The notes under the pieces are model-generated. The model did no database searches, was not told the origin of the DNA, and saw nothing but the letters and a program-made list of their open reading frames with translations. Source: Auritidibacter sp. Marseille-P8566 (GTDB lineage: Bacteria > Actinomycetota > Actinomycetes > Actinomycetales > Microbacteriaceae). From it: a DNA stretch of 64,000 nt. The DNA is taken from positions 1 to 64,000 of the forward strand of contig CAMDEE010000004.1 in NCBI GenBank assembly GCA_945895375.1. Direction: 5' to 3'. Below are positions 8,819 to 17,551 of this stretch, piece after piece. Made by a program: the position numbers and the translations under genes. Every line of letters begins with the position of its first letter. The stretch's first letter is position 1.

Positions 8819-11800
8819 ATGTCTGGTCAGTCGCCGTTTGAGCGGTTTAACACCGCTCCAGCCGCAGCAGGCCTATATGACCCTGCTCGCGACAAAGATG
8901 CTTGTGGGCTTGCCATGGTTGCCACGTTACGTGGAACACCAGGTCACGACATCATCGAGACAGCTCTAAACGCACTTCGTAATCTTGAGCACCGAGGCGC
9001 TGTTGGGTCAGATGCCGGTACTGGCGATGGCGCTGGAATCATTACTCAACTGCCAGATCTGTTCTTTAGATCAGTAGTGGACTTCGTTTTACCAGCACAA
9101 GGTTCTTACGGAGCAGGTCTAGTCTTTCTCGGTCTTGAAGACGACTCAAGAAACTTCGAGGCAGCATTTTCTAAGCTCGCAGCAGCAAGGGGACTGAAGC
9201 TACTCGGAACAAGAGATGTGCCAACGAACCCAGATGTTCTGGGTGAGCTAGCTAGAGATGCAATGCCTCAGATCGTTCAGGTGTTTGTCTCATCCTCTAA
9301 CAAGTTGTCAACAGACGACCTAGAACGTGAACTCTACTTCCTTAGAAAGAGTTCTGAGCGTCAGCTTTCTGTGTACCATCCTTCTCTGTCTGCGAAGACA
9401 ATCGTTTACAAGGGTATGGTTACTACTCTTCAACTTGAACCATTCTTCCCTGACCTAAGCGATGCAAAGTTTGAATCAAAACTTGCCCTAGTGCACTCAC
9501 GTTTTTCAACTAACACTTTCCCTTCTTGGCCACTAGCTCACCCATTCAGAATGATTGCTCACAACGGTGAGATCAACACCGTCAAGGGAAACAGGAACTG
9601 GATGAAGGCGAGAGAGTCTCGCCTTTCATCTCCAAACCTCAAAGACATAGACCAATTGAAGCCAATCATTACCCCGGGTGGAAGCGACTCAGCTTCCTTT
9701 GATGAGGTTCTTGAACTTCTAGTTCAATCTGGTAGATCATTGCCGCATGCCATGATGATGATGATTCCCGAAGCTTGGGAAAAGCAAACCGATATGGATC
9801 CTCAGCTTCGTGACTTCTACGAGTATCACTCAATGCTCATGGAACCCTGGGATGGACCAGCGGCTGTGATTTTTACGGATGGAAATCTTGTTGGAGCAAC
9901 ACTAGACCGTAACGGCCTTAGACCAGGGCGATACATTGTTACTGAAGACGGACTGGTAGTTCTAGCATCTGAGATTGGTGTTGTTGATATCGAGCCGAGC
10001 AGGATTGTTCGTAAGGGTCGACTCCAACCAGGTCGTATGTTCTTAGCCGACACTTCGACTGGCCGTTTGATTGATGACTCAGAAATTAAGGCAGAGATTG
10101 CAGCAGCAGAGCCATGGGGTAAATGGCTGGAAGAAAACCGCATCAACCTGAAGGATCTTCCAGAGCGCGAACACGTTGCATACACAAAGTCTTCAGTCGC
10201 TCGCAGACAGAGAACATTTGGCTACACCGAAGAAGATCTGAGAGTGCTAGTGGCACCTATCGCCAAGGCTGGTGCAGAACCACTTGGTGCTATGGGCTCT
10301 GACACTCCGATTGCTGCTCTAAGCGATAGGCCAAGACTTCTATTTGATTACTTCGTGCAACAGTTCGCCCAAGTAACGAACCCACCACTGGATAGCATTC
10401 GCGAAGAGATTGTCACATCTCTTGGAGTGGGAATTGGTCCTGAGCAGAACCTTCTTAGCGCAACACCAGAGCACGCTCAGATGGTGGTTCTTGATTTCCC
10501 TGTCTTGAACAATGATGAGATTGCAAAGATCAAGTTCAGTGAGGACTCGGGTATCGGCAAGTCTCACATCGTCAAAGGCTTGTTCAGAGTCGACGAAGGT
10601 GCTGACGCTCTAGTTCAAAGACTCAAGGACATCAACACTGAACTAGATGGAGCAGTTGCTGCTGGTTGCAAATACATCGTGGTTTCAGATCGTGACAGCA
10701 ACAGGGAACTAGCTCCCATTCCTAGCTTGCTTCTGACTTCTGCTGTTCATCACCATCTGATTAGAACTGGTAACAGAACTAAGGTCGGTCTGGTTGTTGA
10801 AGCGGGGGATGTTAGAGAGGTTCACCACGTTGCAGCTTTGATTGGTTATGGAGCAGCAGCCATCAACCCATATCTTGCAATCGAGTCTGTTGAACTTATG
10901 GTTCGTAATGGAGCTATTCAAGGTGTGACCATCGAGCAGGCAACCAAGAACATCATCAAGGGTCTTGGTAAAGGTGTTCTAAAGATCATGTCCAAGATGG
11001 GTATCTCTACCGTGTCTTCATATTCAGGTGCTCAGTGTTTCGAAGCGATTGGTTTATCTCAGGAGTTTGTTGACGCTTACTTCACTGGTACCACCAGCCA
11101 ACTTGGTGGAATCGGGATTGAAGTAATCGTTGAAGAGATTACAACTAGACATTCAAGTGCTTATCCAATTGAGCGCGCTATCCGACCACATGAACAACTT
11201 GAAGTTGGTGGCGAGTATCAGTGGAGACGCGAAGGTCCACCGCATCTTTTCAACCCAGAGACAATCTTCAAGTTGCAGCACGCAACCAAGACCAAGCGCT
11301 TTGACATCTTTAGGCAATACACCAAGTTGATTGATGATCAAGCTGAACAACTAATGACCCTGCGCGGGCTTTTCCTGTTGCGTGAAGGTGTTCGCCCTGC
11401 AGTTCCTCTCAACGAAGTAGAACCAGCAAGCGAAATTGTAAAGAGATTCTCAACTGGTGCAATGTCTTACGGCTCCATTTCACCAGAAGCGCACGAAACT
11501 CTTGCGATTGCTATGAACATGCTCGGTGCTAAATCAAACACTGGCGAAGGTGGCGAGGAAGTTGGCCGTCTGTTAGACCCAACTAGAAGAAGTGCTATCA
11601 AGCAGGTCGCTTCTGGCCGATTCGGTGTGACAAGTATGTATCTAACTCACGCTGATGACATTCAAATCAAGATGGCTCAAGGAGCTAAACCTGGTGAAGG
11701 TGGTCAGTTACCACCAAATAAGGTTTATCCATGGATTGCAGAGATTAGACACTCAACCCCAGGTGTTGGCTTGATCTCACCACCACCGCATCACGACATT

Positions 11801-13378
11801 TATTCAATCGAAGATCTCAAGCAACTCATCTTCGATTTGAAACGAGCTAACTCAAGTGCTCGTATTCACGTGAAGCTAGTAAGCCAGGTTGGTATTGGAA
11901 CTGTTGCTGCTGGCGTTGCCAAAGCTAAGGCTGATGTGATTCTTGTCTCCGGTCACGATGGTGGTACCGGGGCATCTCCATTGAACTCTCTAAAGCATGC
12001 TGGAACACCTTGGGAATTGGGACTAGCCGAAACTCAGCAGACACTAATGATTAACGGCTTGCGCGACCGAGTTTCTGTTCAAGTTGATGGCCAGATGAAA
12101 ACGGGAAGAGACGTTGTCATTGCAGCGCTTCTCGGCGCAGAAGAGTTCGGTTTTGCAACAGCTCCACTAGTAGTTTCTGGCTGTGTGATGATGCGAGTTT
12201 GCCACCTGGACACTTGCCCTGTTGGTGTTGCAACTCAGAACCCAGACCTTCGAGCACGCTTCACCGGTCAAGCAGAGCACGTAGTTAACTTCTTCATGTT
12301 CTTGGCAGAGGAAGTTAGAGAGTACTTGGCAGCTCTTGGTTTCAGATCACTTGATGAAGCTATTGGTCACAGTGAGTTACTTGACGCTAATCGTGCGATA
12401 AGTCACTGGAAGGCGGATGGATTAGATCTAACTCCGATTCTTTCAGCGCCAAAGCCAAACACCGGACCTTTGCGCAGATTCACCTACCAAGATCACGAAC
12501 TAGAGAAGCACTTCGACCATGAACTAATCAAGCTCAGCACAGTAGCGCTTGAAGACGCTCAGAGTGTTGTTATTGAAATGCCGATCAACAACACAGCTCA
12601 AGCAGTTGGAACCATGCTTGGTCATGAAGTTACTATGCGTTACGGGGTAGCAGGGTTACCTGAGGCAACAATCGACATTCGTGTCACAGGATCAGCTGGA
12701 CAGTCATTCGGTGCATTTATTCCTAAGGGAATCAAGCTAACCATCTCAGGCGATTCAAATGACTACGTTGGTAAGGGCTTATCTGGTGGAATGATCGTGG
12801 TTAGGCCATCAGAGAGTTCGGTTTTCCCTGCCGATAAGAACGTTATTGCAGGAAACGTCATTGGCTATGGCGCTACAAGCGGAAGTATGTTCCTAAGCGG
12901 CATTGTTGGCGAAAGATTCTTAGTTAGAAACTCTGGGGCTGTCGCAGTAGTCGAAGGTGTTGGCGATCACGGTCTTGAATACATGACTGGAGGTACTGCA
13001 GTCATTCTTGGTCGCACAGGAAAGAACTTCGCTGCCGGTATGTCTGGCGGTGTGGCTTATGTATACAAACTTAGAGCAGACCTGGTGAACCACAGCGCTC
13101 TAACTGACGGCGAGATTGATTTGATGCCACTTGATGAGTCTGATGAAAAAACCCTAAAGGTTCTTCTTGAAAGACACACACATGAGACCAACTCAAAGTT
13201 GGCTTCAAGTCTTCTGGCTAACTTTGATGTTGCTTCTAAGGAGTTCACCAAGGTTCTACCTCGTGACTACGCGAACGTGAAGAAGATTCAGGCTGCAGCT
13301 ACTTTGAATGGTGAAGATCTTGACGGCAGCGTTGTCTGGCAAAGAATTCTGGAGGTGAGTACAAATGGCAGATCCTAG
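8819..13378 (+). CDS. gltB: Glutamate synthase (NADPH) large subunit
   Basis: GltB makes glutamate from glutamine and 2-oxoglutarate. From the ATG at 8819 it is 1519 residues. That ATG has GGAG six bases upstream; the ATG at 8807 overlaps the GGAG and would add 4 residues. The class II glutaminase domain begins at the conserved Cys in [11 protein letters not shown] (Cys29), normally freed by propeptide cleavage. The FMN-binding synthase domain includes [16 protein letters not shown] and [11 protein letters not shown]. The 3Fe-4S cysteines lie in [15 protein letters not shown], and the C-terminal GXGXG beta-helix includes [11 protein letters not shown]. It overlaps gltD by 14 bases. Confidence 0.96.
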   Translation: MSGQSPFERFNTAPAAAGLYDPARDKDACGLAMVATLRGTPGHDIIETALNALRNLEHRGAVGSDAGTGDGAGIITQLPDLFFRSVVDFVLPAQGSYGAGLVFLGLEDDSRNFEAAFSKLAAARGLKLLGTRDVPTNPDVLGELARDAMPQIVQVFVSSSNKLSTDDLERELYFLRKSSERQLSVYHPSLSAKTIVYKGMVTTLQLEPFFPDLSDAKFESKLALVHSRFSTNTFPSWPLAHPFRMIAHNGEINTVKGNRNWMKARESRLSSPNLKDIDQLKPIITPGGSDSASFDEVLELLVQSGRSLPHAMMMMIPEAWEKQTDMDPQLRDFYEYHSMLMEPWDGPAAVIFTDGNLVGATLDRNGLRPGRYIVTEDGLVVLASEIGVVDIEPSRIVRKGRLQPGRMFLADTSTGRLIDDSEIKAEIAAAEPWGKWLEENRINLKDLPEREHVAYTKSSVARRQRTFGYTEEDLRVLVAPIAKAGAEPLGAMGSDTPIAALSDRPRLLFDYFVQQFAQVTNPPLDSIREEIVTSLGVGIGPEQNLLSATPEHAQMVVLDFPVLNNDEIAKIKFSEDSGIGKSHIVKGLFRVDEGADALVQRLKDINTELDGAVAAGCKYIVVSDRDSNRELAPIPSLLLTSAVHHHLIRTGNRTKVGLVVEAGDVREVHHVAALIGYGAAAINPYLAIESVELMVRNGAIQGVTIEQATKNIIKGLGKGVLKIMSKMGISTVSSYSGAQCFEAIGLSQEFVDAYFTGTTSQLGGIGIEVIVEEITTRHSSAYPIERAIRPHEQLEVGGEYQWRREGPPHLFNPETIFKLQHATKTKRFDIFRQYTKLIDDQAEQLMTLRGLFLLREGVRPAVPLNEVEPASEIVKRFSTGAMSYGSISPEAHETLAIAMNMLGAKSNTGEGGEEVGRLLDPTRRSAIKQVASGRFGVTSMYLTHADDIQIKMAQGAKPGEGGQLPPNKVYPWIAEIRHSTPGVGLISPPPHHDIYSIEDLKQLIFDLKRANSSARIHVKLVSQVGIGTVAAGVAKAKADVILVSGHDGGTGASPLNSLKHAGTPWELGLAETQQTLMINGLRDRVSVQVDGQMKTGRDVVIAALLGAEEFGFATAPLVVSGCVMMRVCHLDTCPVGVATQNPDLRARFTGQAEHVVNFFMFLAEEVREYLAALGFRSLDEAIGHSELLDANRAISHWKADGLDLTPILSAPKPNTGPLRRFTYQDHELEKHFDHELIKLSTVALEDAQSVVIEMPINNTAQAVGTMLGHEVTMRYGVAGLPEATIDIRVTGSAGQSFGAFIPKGIKLTISGDSNDYVGKGLSGGMIVVRPSESSVFPADKNVIAGNVIGYGATSGSMFLSGIVGERFLVRNSGAVAVVEGVGDHGLEYMTGGTAVILGRTGKNFAAGMSGGVAYVYKLRADLVNHSALTDGEIDLMPLDESDEKTLKVLLERHTHETNSKLASSLLANFDVASKEFTKVLPRDYANVKKIQAAATLNGEDLDGSVVWQRILEVSTNGRS

Positions 13379-14819
13379 AGGCTTTCTTAAAGTCACTGAG
13401 AGAGAAACAGCGAAGCGTAGACCAATTGAGGTTCGCATCAAAGACTGGAAAGAAGTTTACGAGCCTACCGATCCTGCAGTTCTAAAGAATCAAGCAGGTC
13501 GCTGCATGGATTGCGGAATTGCTTTCTGTCACCACGGTTGCCCTCTTGGAAACTTAATTCCTGAATGGAATGATCTGACCTGGCGTCAAGATGGCAAGAC
13601 TGCAATTGAGCGTTTGCATGCAACAAACAACTTCCCAGAGTTCACTGGAAAGCTTTGTCCAGCTCCATGTGAGAGTTCATGTGTTCTTGGTATCAATCAA
13701 CCTGCAGTGACAATCAAAGAGATTGAAGCATCAATCATTGAACAGGCTTTTGATAAGGGCTGGGTTGAGGCTCACGCTCCAGAGCGTATGACCGGTAAAA
13801 CGGTTGCCATTGTTGGTTCTGGTCCTGCTGGACTTGCAGCGGCTCAACAGTTGACGAGAGCAGGACACACTGTCGCTGTCTACGAAAGAGATGCTCAAAT
13901 TGGTGGGCTTCTTCGTTACGGTATTCCAGATTTCAAGATGGAGAAGTACCACATCGACCGTCGTCTTGAGCAGATGGAAGCTGAGGGAACAAGATTTAGA
14001 ACTGGTATCACAATCGGTGAAGACATAACCTGGGATGACCTATTCAGAAGATACGAAGCAGTTCTTGTTGCTACTGGTGCTCCAAAGCCTAGAGATCTAA
14101 ACATCGAAGGACGCGAACTCGAAGGCGTTCACTTCGCCATGGATTATCTAACTCAGGCAAACCAAGTCGTATCAGGCCTAGATGTTGAGAACCAGATAGT
14201 GGCCTCAGGTAAGAAGGTTGTAATCCTTGGTGGTGGAGACACTGGAGCTGACTGTCTTGGTACAGCAACTCGTCAAGGCGCTGTATCTGTGACAACGCTT
14301 GCTATTGGAAACCAGCCTCCGGCTGAAAGATCGCCTGATCAGCCTTGGCCAACATTCCCTAACCTTTTTGAGATTGCTAGTGCTCACGAAGAGTTCGGTG
14401 AAAGAAAGTATCTTGCCAACACCGTTCGTTTCGTTGGAGAGAACGGCAAAGTCACCGGCATTGAAGTCGCTGAGACAGAGTTCCTCGATGGAAGAAGAGT
14501 TCCTAAGGCTGGAACTGAACAGATCATTGAAGCAGACCTAGTCCTATTAGCACTTGGCTTCACTGGCCCTGAGTCAAACATTCAGGTAGATCAAACTCCT
14601 GTTGAACTAGATGAGAAGTCAAACCTTGCTCGCAACCAGAAGTATGCAACCAACATCGACGGTGTCTTCGTTGCAGGAGATGCAGGACGGGGAGCTAGCC
14701 TGATTGTCTGGGCTATTGCAGAAGGTAGAGCAGCTGCAGCAGCTATCGATGAGTACCTGGAGGGCTCAACAACACTTCCAGCACCAGTCAAACCGACCGA
14801 TACGGGAATTCACACCTAA
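13365..14819 (+). CDS. gltD: Glutamate synthase (NADPH) small subunit
   Basis: GltD (484 residues) passes electrons from NADPH through FAD and 4Fe-4S clusters to GltB. The N-terminal cysteine-rich domain has [17 protein letters not shown] and [10 protein letters not shown], the two cluster-binding regions. The FAD-binding motif is [13 protein letters not shown] (near residue 147) and the NADPH-binding motif is GGGDTGADC. The C-terminal [13 protein letters not shown] binds FAD. Its start lies inside the 3' end of gltB, ensuring coupled synthesis of the two subunits. Confidence 0.96.
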   Translation: MADPRGFLKVTERETAKRRPIEVRIKDWKEVYEPTDPAVLKNQAGRCMDCGIAFCHHGCPLGNLIPEWNDLTWRQDGKTAIERLHATNNFPEFTGKLCPAPCESSCVLGINQPAVTIKEIEASIIEQAFDKGWVEAHAPERMTGKTVAIVGSGPAGLAAAQQLTRAGHTVAVYERDAQIGGLLRYGIPDFKMEKYHIDRRLEQMEAEGTRFRTGITIGEDITWDDLFRRYEAVLVATGAPKPRDLNIEGRELEGVHFAMDYLTQANQVVSGLDVENQIVASGKKVVILGGGDTGADCLGTATRQGAVSVTTLAIGNQPPAERSPDQPWPTFPNLFEIASAHEEFGERKYLANTVRFVGENGKVTGIEVAETEFLDGRRVPKAGTEQIIEADLVLLALGFTGPESNIQVDQTPVELDEKSNLARNQKYATNIDGVFVAGDAGRGASLIVWAIAEGRAAAAAIDEYLEGSTTLPAPVKPTDTGIHT

Positions 14820-14827
14820 CCCTTGGG

Positions 14828-14833
14828 TAGGCT
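14828..14833 (+). promoter_or_regulatory. Putative -10 element (TAGGCT) for pyk
   Basis: TAGGCT lies in the 44-base gap between gltD and pyk. Unlike the leaderless cases it is 30 bases upstream of the ATG, leaving a leader of roughly 23 bases that contains the Shine-Dalgarno-like AAAAAGGAA. Confidence 0.45.
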
Positions 14834-14863
14834 AGTACAAGCAAAACAAGTAAAAAGGAAAAT

Positions 14864-16306
14864 ATGAGACGCGCGAAGATCATTGCGACCCTGGGACCAG
14901 CAGTTTCCACCTACGAATCCATCAAGGCAATCGTTGAAGCAGGTGTTGACGTTGCCAGAATGAACCTCAGCCACGGTAGCTATGACGTTCACGAGGGTCT
15001 ATACAAGATTGTTCGCCAGGTTGCAGCAGATCTAAACAAGCCAATAGGTATTTTCGTTGACCTCCAAGGTCCAAAGATTCGTCTCGGTAGATTTGCCGAC
15101 GGGCCTGTAACGCTCGTTAAGGGCGCAACTTTCACCATCACAATTGAAGACATCCAGGGTGATGTCAACATCTGTTCGACTACCTTCAAAGGCCTAACGG
15201 GTGATGTGAAGGTTGGCGACGTCTTGCTAATTGACGACGGAAAAGTAGGGCTCAGAGCAACAGCAGTTGCTGATAAGTCTGTAACAACAGTTGTTGAGGT
15301 GCCAGGTGTCATTAGCAATAACAAGGGAATCAACCTTCCTGGGGTCGCAGTTAACGTTCCTGCACTAAGCGAAAAGGATGAAGATGATCTGCGCTGGGGT
15401 ATCCGCCTAGGTGTGGACATGATTGCCTTGTCTTTCGTTAGAAACGCTTCAGACATCGTTCGCGTTCACGAAATTATGAAAGAAGAAGGCAAGTTCCTTC
15501 CAGTTATAGCCAAGATAGAAAAGCCTCAGGCTGTTGATGCTCTTGAAGAGATCATCGATGCTTTTGATGGAGTAATGGTTGCTCGTGGAGACCTTGGTGT
15601 TGAGCTTCCATTCTGGCAAGTACCTCTAGTTCAGAAACGCGCTATTGAGCTTTCAAGAAGATGGGCAAAGCCTGTAATCGTTGCAACCCAGATGCTTGAG
15701 TCAATGATTTCTGCTTCTAGACCAACAAGAGCAGAAGCAAGCGACGTAGCTAACGCTGTTCTAGATGGCGCTGACTGCCTAATGCTTTCTGGTGAAACTT
15801 CAGTAGGAGAGTTCCCAGTTGAAACCGTAGCTGCTATGGCTAGCATCATTGAATCAACCGAAGAGAATGGTCTAAGCCGTATCCCTCCTTTAGGCACTAA
15901 GCCACACACCCACGGTGGAGCAGTGACCCTTGCAGCCACCGAAATCGCAGACTTGCTTGGTTCTAAGTTCATTTGTGTGTTCACTGTCAGTGGAGATTCT
16001 CTGAAAAGAGTTGCGCGTCTTCGCCACGAGATTCCAACCATTGCCTTCACGCCTTCGGATGAAACTATGCGTCGACTATCACTGGTTTGGGGATCAAACG
16101 TTCACCTAGTTGAAGAAGTAACTCACACTGATGACATGATGCACCAAGTTGATGAAATTCTCATCGGCAAGGGTATTGCAAAGATTGGTGATGAAGTCGT
16201 AGTTGTTGCTGGCACTCCGCCAGGTATCCCTGGCTCAACGAACTCCCTTAGAGTTCACAGAGTTGGCGATGCAATCAACGGAGCTGCTCCGGCTTACGCC
16301 AGATGA
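14864..16306 (+). CDS. pyk: Pyruvate kinase
   Basis: Pyruvate kinase (480 residues) converts phosphoenolpyruvate and ADP to pyruvate and ATP. It starts at an ATG behind AAAAAGGAA. Visible motifs are KIIATLGPA, VARMNLSHGSYD, VDLQGPKIRLG (start of the B domain), IAKIEKPQAVD with the catalytic Lys, VMVARGDLGVE, and TQMLESMI. The C-terminal regulatory domain is present, consistent with an allosteric enzyme. It ends the long rightward run and is followed by a strong terminator. Confidence 0.96.
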   Translation: MRRAKIIATLGPAVSTYESIKAIVEAGVDVARMNLSHGSYDVHEGLYKIVRQVAADLNKPIGIFVDLQGPKIRLGRFADGPVTLVKGATFTITIEDIQGDVNICSTTFKGLTGDVKVGDVLLIDDGKVGLRATAVADKSVTTVVEVPGVISNNKGINLPGVAVNVPALSEKDEDDLRWGIRLGVDMIALSFVRNASDIVRVHEIMKEEGKFLPVIAKIEKPQAVDALEEIIDAFDGVMVARGDLGVELPFWQVPLVQKRAIELSRRWAKPVIVATQMLESMISASRPTRAEASDVANAVLDGADCLMLSGETSVGEFPVETVAAMASIIESTEENGLSRIPPLGTKPHTHGGAVTLAATEIADLLGSKFICVFTVSGDSLKRVARLRHEIPTIAFTPSDETMRRLSLVWGSNVHLVEEVTHTDDMMHQVDEILIGKGIAKIGDEVVVVAGTPPGIPGSTNSLRVHRVGDAINGAAPAYAR

Positions 16307-16307
16307 A

Positions 16308-16338
16308 GAAAAACCCCCAATTTGTTTGGGGGTTTTTC
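16308..16338. terminator. Bidirectional intrinsic terminator after pyk
   Basis: A hairpin pairs GAAAAACCCCCAA with TTGGGGGTTTTTC around a very short loop. It has A-tracts on the left and T-tracts on the right, so it can terminate transcription from either side: rightward after pyk, and leftward after the tRNA-Leu gene. Confidence 0.85.
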
Positions 16339-16342
16339 TCTT

Positions 16343-16428
16343 TGGTGCCGAAGGTGGGAGTCGAACCCACACGCCCTTTCGAGCAAAGCATTTTGAGTGC
16401 TCCGCGTCTGCCATTTCGCCACTTCGGC
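16343..16428 (-). tRNA. tRNA-Leu (anticodon CAA)
   Basis: Read on the minus strand, the 86-base gene folds as a class II tRNA. The acceptor stem GCCGAAG pairs with CTTCGGC, followed by discriminator A and an encoded CCA. The anticodon stem GAGCA/TGCTT encloses loop CTCAAAA, so the anticodon is CAA and reads UUG. A long variable arm and the T-loop GGTTCGACTCC are present. It sits alone between the pyk terminator and pdtaR. Confidence 0.93.
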
Positions 16429-16478
16429 TTGTATCGATGAAAAGTCTAAACCATTCCAAAGAATTCCGTTTGTCGGAG

Positions 16479-16484
16479 TAATCT
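16479..16484 (+). promoter_or_regulatory. Putative -10 element (TAATCT) of a leaderless pdtaR promoter
   Basis: TAATCT ends 6 bases before the ATG at 16491 and no Shine-Dalgarno sequence is visible, the same arrangement as rpe and polA. Confidence 0.5.
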
Positions 16485-16490
16485 AAATCT

Positions 16491-17078
16491 ATGAACGAAG
16501 CCATCCGCCCAAGTGTTGTTGTCGCTGAGGATGAGGCCATTATCCGCCTAGACATTGTTGAGACTCTTACCGAGTCTGGGTTCGATGTAATTGGTCAGGC
16601 TGGCGATGGGGCAGAAGCCGTTCGGTTAGCCCTCGAACTAAAGCCACACCTTGTCCTCATGGACATTAAGATGCCAGGAACCGATGGCTTACAGGCCGCT
16701 GAAATCTTAGCCGAACATAAGGTTCCGGTTGTTTTACTTACCGCCTTTAGTTCACCTGAACTTGTTGAGAGAGCAAGCGAGGCTGGTGTTTTCAGTTATG
16801 TAGTCAAGCCGTTCAACCCAAGTAACCTAATTCCAGCTCTGCGTATTGCTTTGTCTTTGCACGAGCGCATGACTTCTGCGGCCAACGAAGTTGATGAGAT
16901 CACCGAGAAGCTTGAAACTAGGAAACTTGTTGACCGAGCAAAGGGTCTTCTAACCGAGAAGATGAAGCTCAACGAGCCTGAAGCCTTTAGATGGATTCAA
17001 AAAGCGTCCATGGACAGACGTCTGTCTATGAAGCAAGTAGCTCAGACTGTAATTGAGCAATTAGCAGAGAAGCCTTAG
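16491..17078 (+). CDS. pdtaR: ANTAR-domain response regulator, PdtaR type
   Basis: This 195-residue protein has an N-terminal receiver domain (acidic residues in VVVAEDEA, phospho-acceptor Asp58 in LVLMDIKMPG, switch Thr in LLTAFS and Lys in VVKPF). A C-terminal ANTAR RNA-binding domain follows (about 130-190, including DRAKGLLTEKMKLNEPEAF). ANTAR proteins bind two-hexaloop RNA hairpins and act as antiterminators. PdtaR (M. tuberculosis Rv1626) works with the histidine kinase PdtaS. No kinase is encoded next to it, as is usual in Actinobacteria. Its stop codon interlocks with that of the convergent thioesterase gene. Confidence 0.93.
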   Translation: MNEAIRPSVVVAEDEAIIRLDIVETLTESGFDVIGQAGDGAEAVRLALELKPHLVLMDIKMPGTDGLQAAEILAEHKVPVVLLTAFSSPELVERASEAGVFSYVVKPFNPSNLIPALRIALSLHERMTSAANEVDEITEKLETRKLVDRAKGLLTEKMKLNEPEAFRWIQKASMDRRLSMKQVAQTVIEQLAEKP

Positions 17079-17494
17079 CGGTTATCTCTCAGGAAGTTCG
17101 TTATCCGAATAGTTGACAGTCTGTTACCCTGATCGTCTTCAACAGCAACCTCATGGGTCGCTAGATTACGTCCTATATTAACAGCCTTGGCAGTTGCCTT
17201 GATTATTCCCTCACGAGCGCTCTTGGTGTGTGAAGCGTTGATTTCTATGCCAACTGCGTGACGGCCAGGACCTGCAGCCAAAGTAGCACACATGCTTCCT
17301 AGAGTTTCAGCCAAAACAACATACGCTCCGCCATGAACTATTCCTAGTGGCTGGGTATTTCCATCAGCTGGCATGGTGGCGATGCCGTGGGTTGCATCGA
17401 GGGCGAGAATCTTGATTCCCATGCGATCGGCTAGGACACCTAAGCCACGCTTTCCAATCCATTCGGCGATTTCCGGAGACATTTCAGAAGACAT
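17075..17494 (-). CDS. Hotdog-fold thioesterase (PaaI/YbgC-like)
   Basis: This 139-residue single-domain hotdog protein probably hydrolyses an acyl- or aromatic-CoA thioester. The family pattern is visible as TMPADGNTQPLGIVHGGAYVVLAETLGS (two parts: the HGG loop and the following helix with the conserved Glu). A second strand region is GIEINASHTKSAREG. It is usually annotated as a PaaI-family or hotdog thioesterase and is a common neighbour of polA in Actinobacteria. Substrate is unknown. It shares a 4-base TTAG stop overlap with pdtaR. Confidence 0.8.
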   Translation of the reverse strand: MSSEMSPEIAEWIGKRGLGVLADRMGIKILALDATHGIATMPADGNTQPLGIVHGGAYVVLAETLGSMCATLAAGPGRHAVGIEINASHTKSAREGIIKATAKAVNIGRNLATHEVAVEDDQGNRLSTIRITNFLRDNR

Positions 17495-17539
17495 AAATTC
17501 CTCGTAGCCCTGTTGGCGGTTGTTTGGAACTGGTCAAGT

Positions 17540-17545
17540 TAGGCT
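17540..17545 (+). promoter_or_regulatory. Putative -10 element (TAGGCT) of a leaderless polA promoter
   Basis: TAGGCT ends 6 bases before the polA ATG at 17552, and the intervening ATTTCA has no ribosome binding site. Confidence 0.5.
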
Positions 17546-17551
17546 ATTTCA

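Noticed and set aside
9826-10185. 119-codon minus-strand frame inside gltB
   Set aside because: No ribosome binding site or family resemblance, and gltB motifs run through the same bases.
14989-15456. 155-codon open frame on the minus strand inside pyk
   Set aside because: Ser/Thr/Pro-rich low-complexity translation typical of antisense frames; no start signal; fully covered by pyk.
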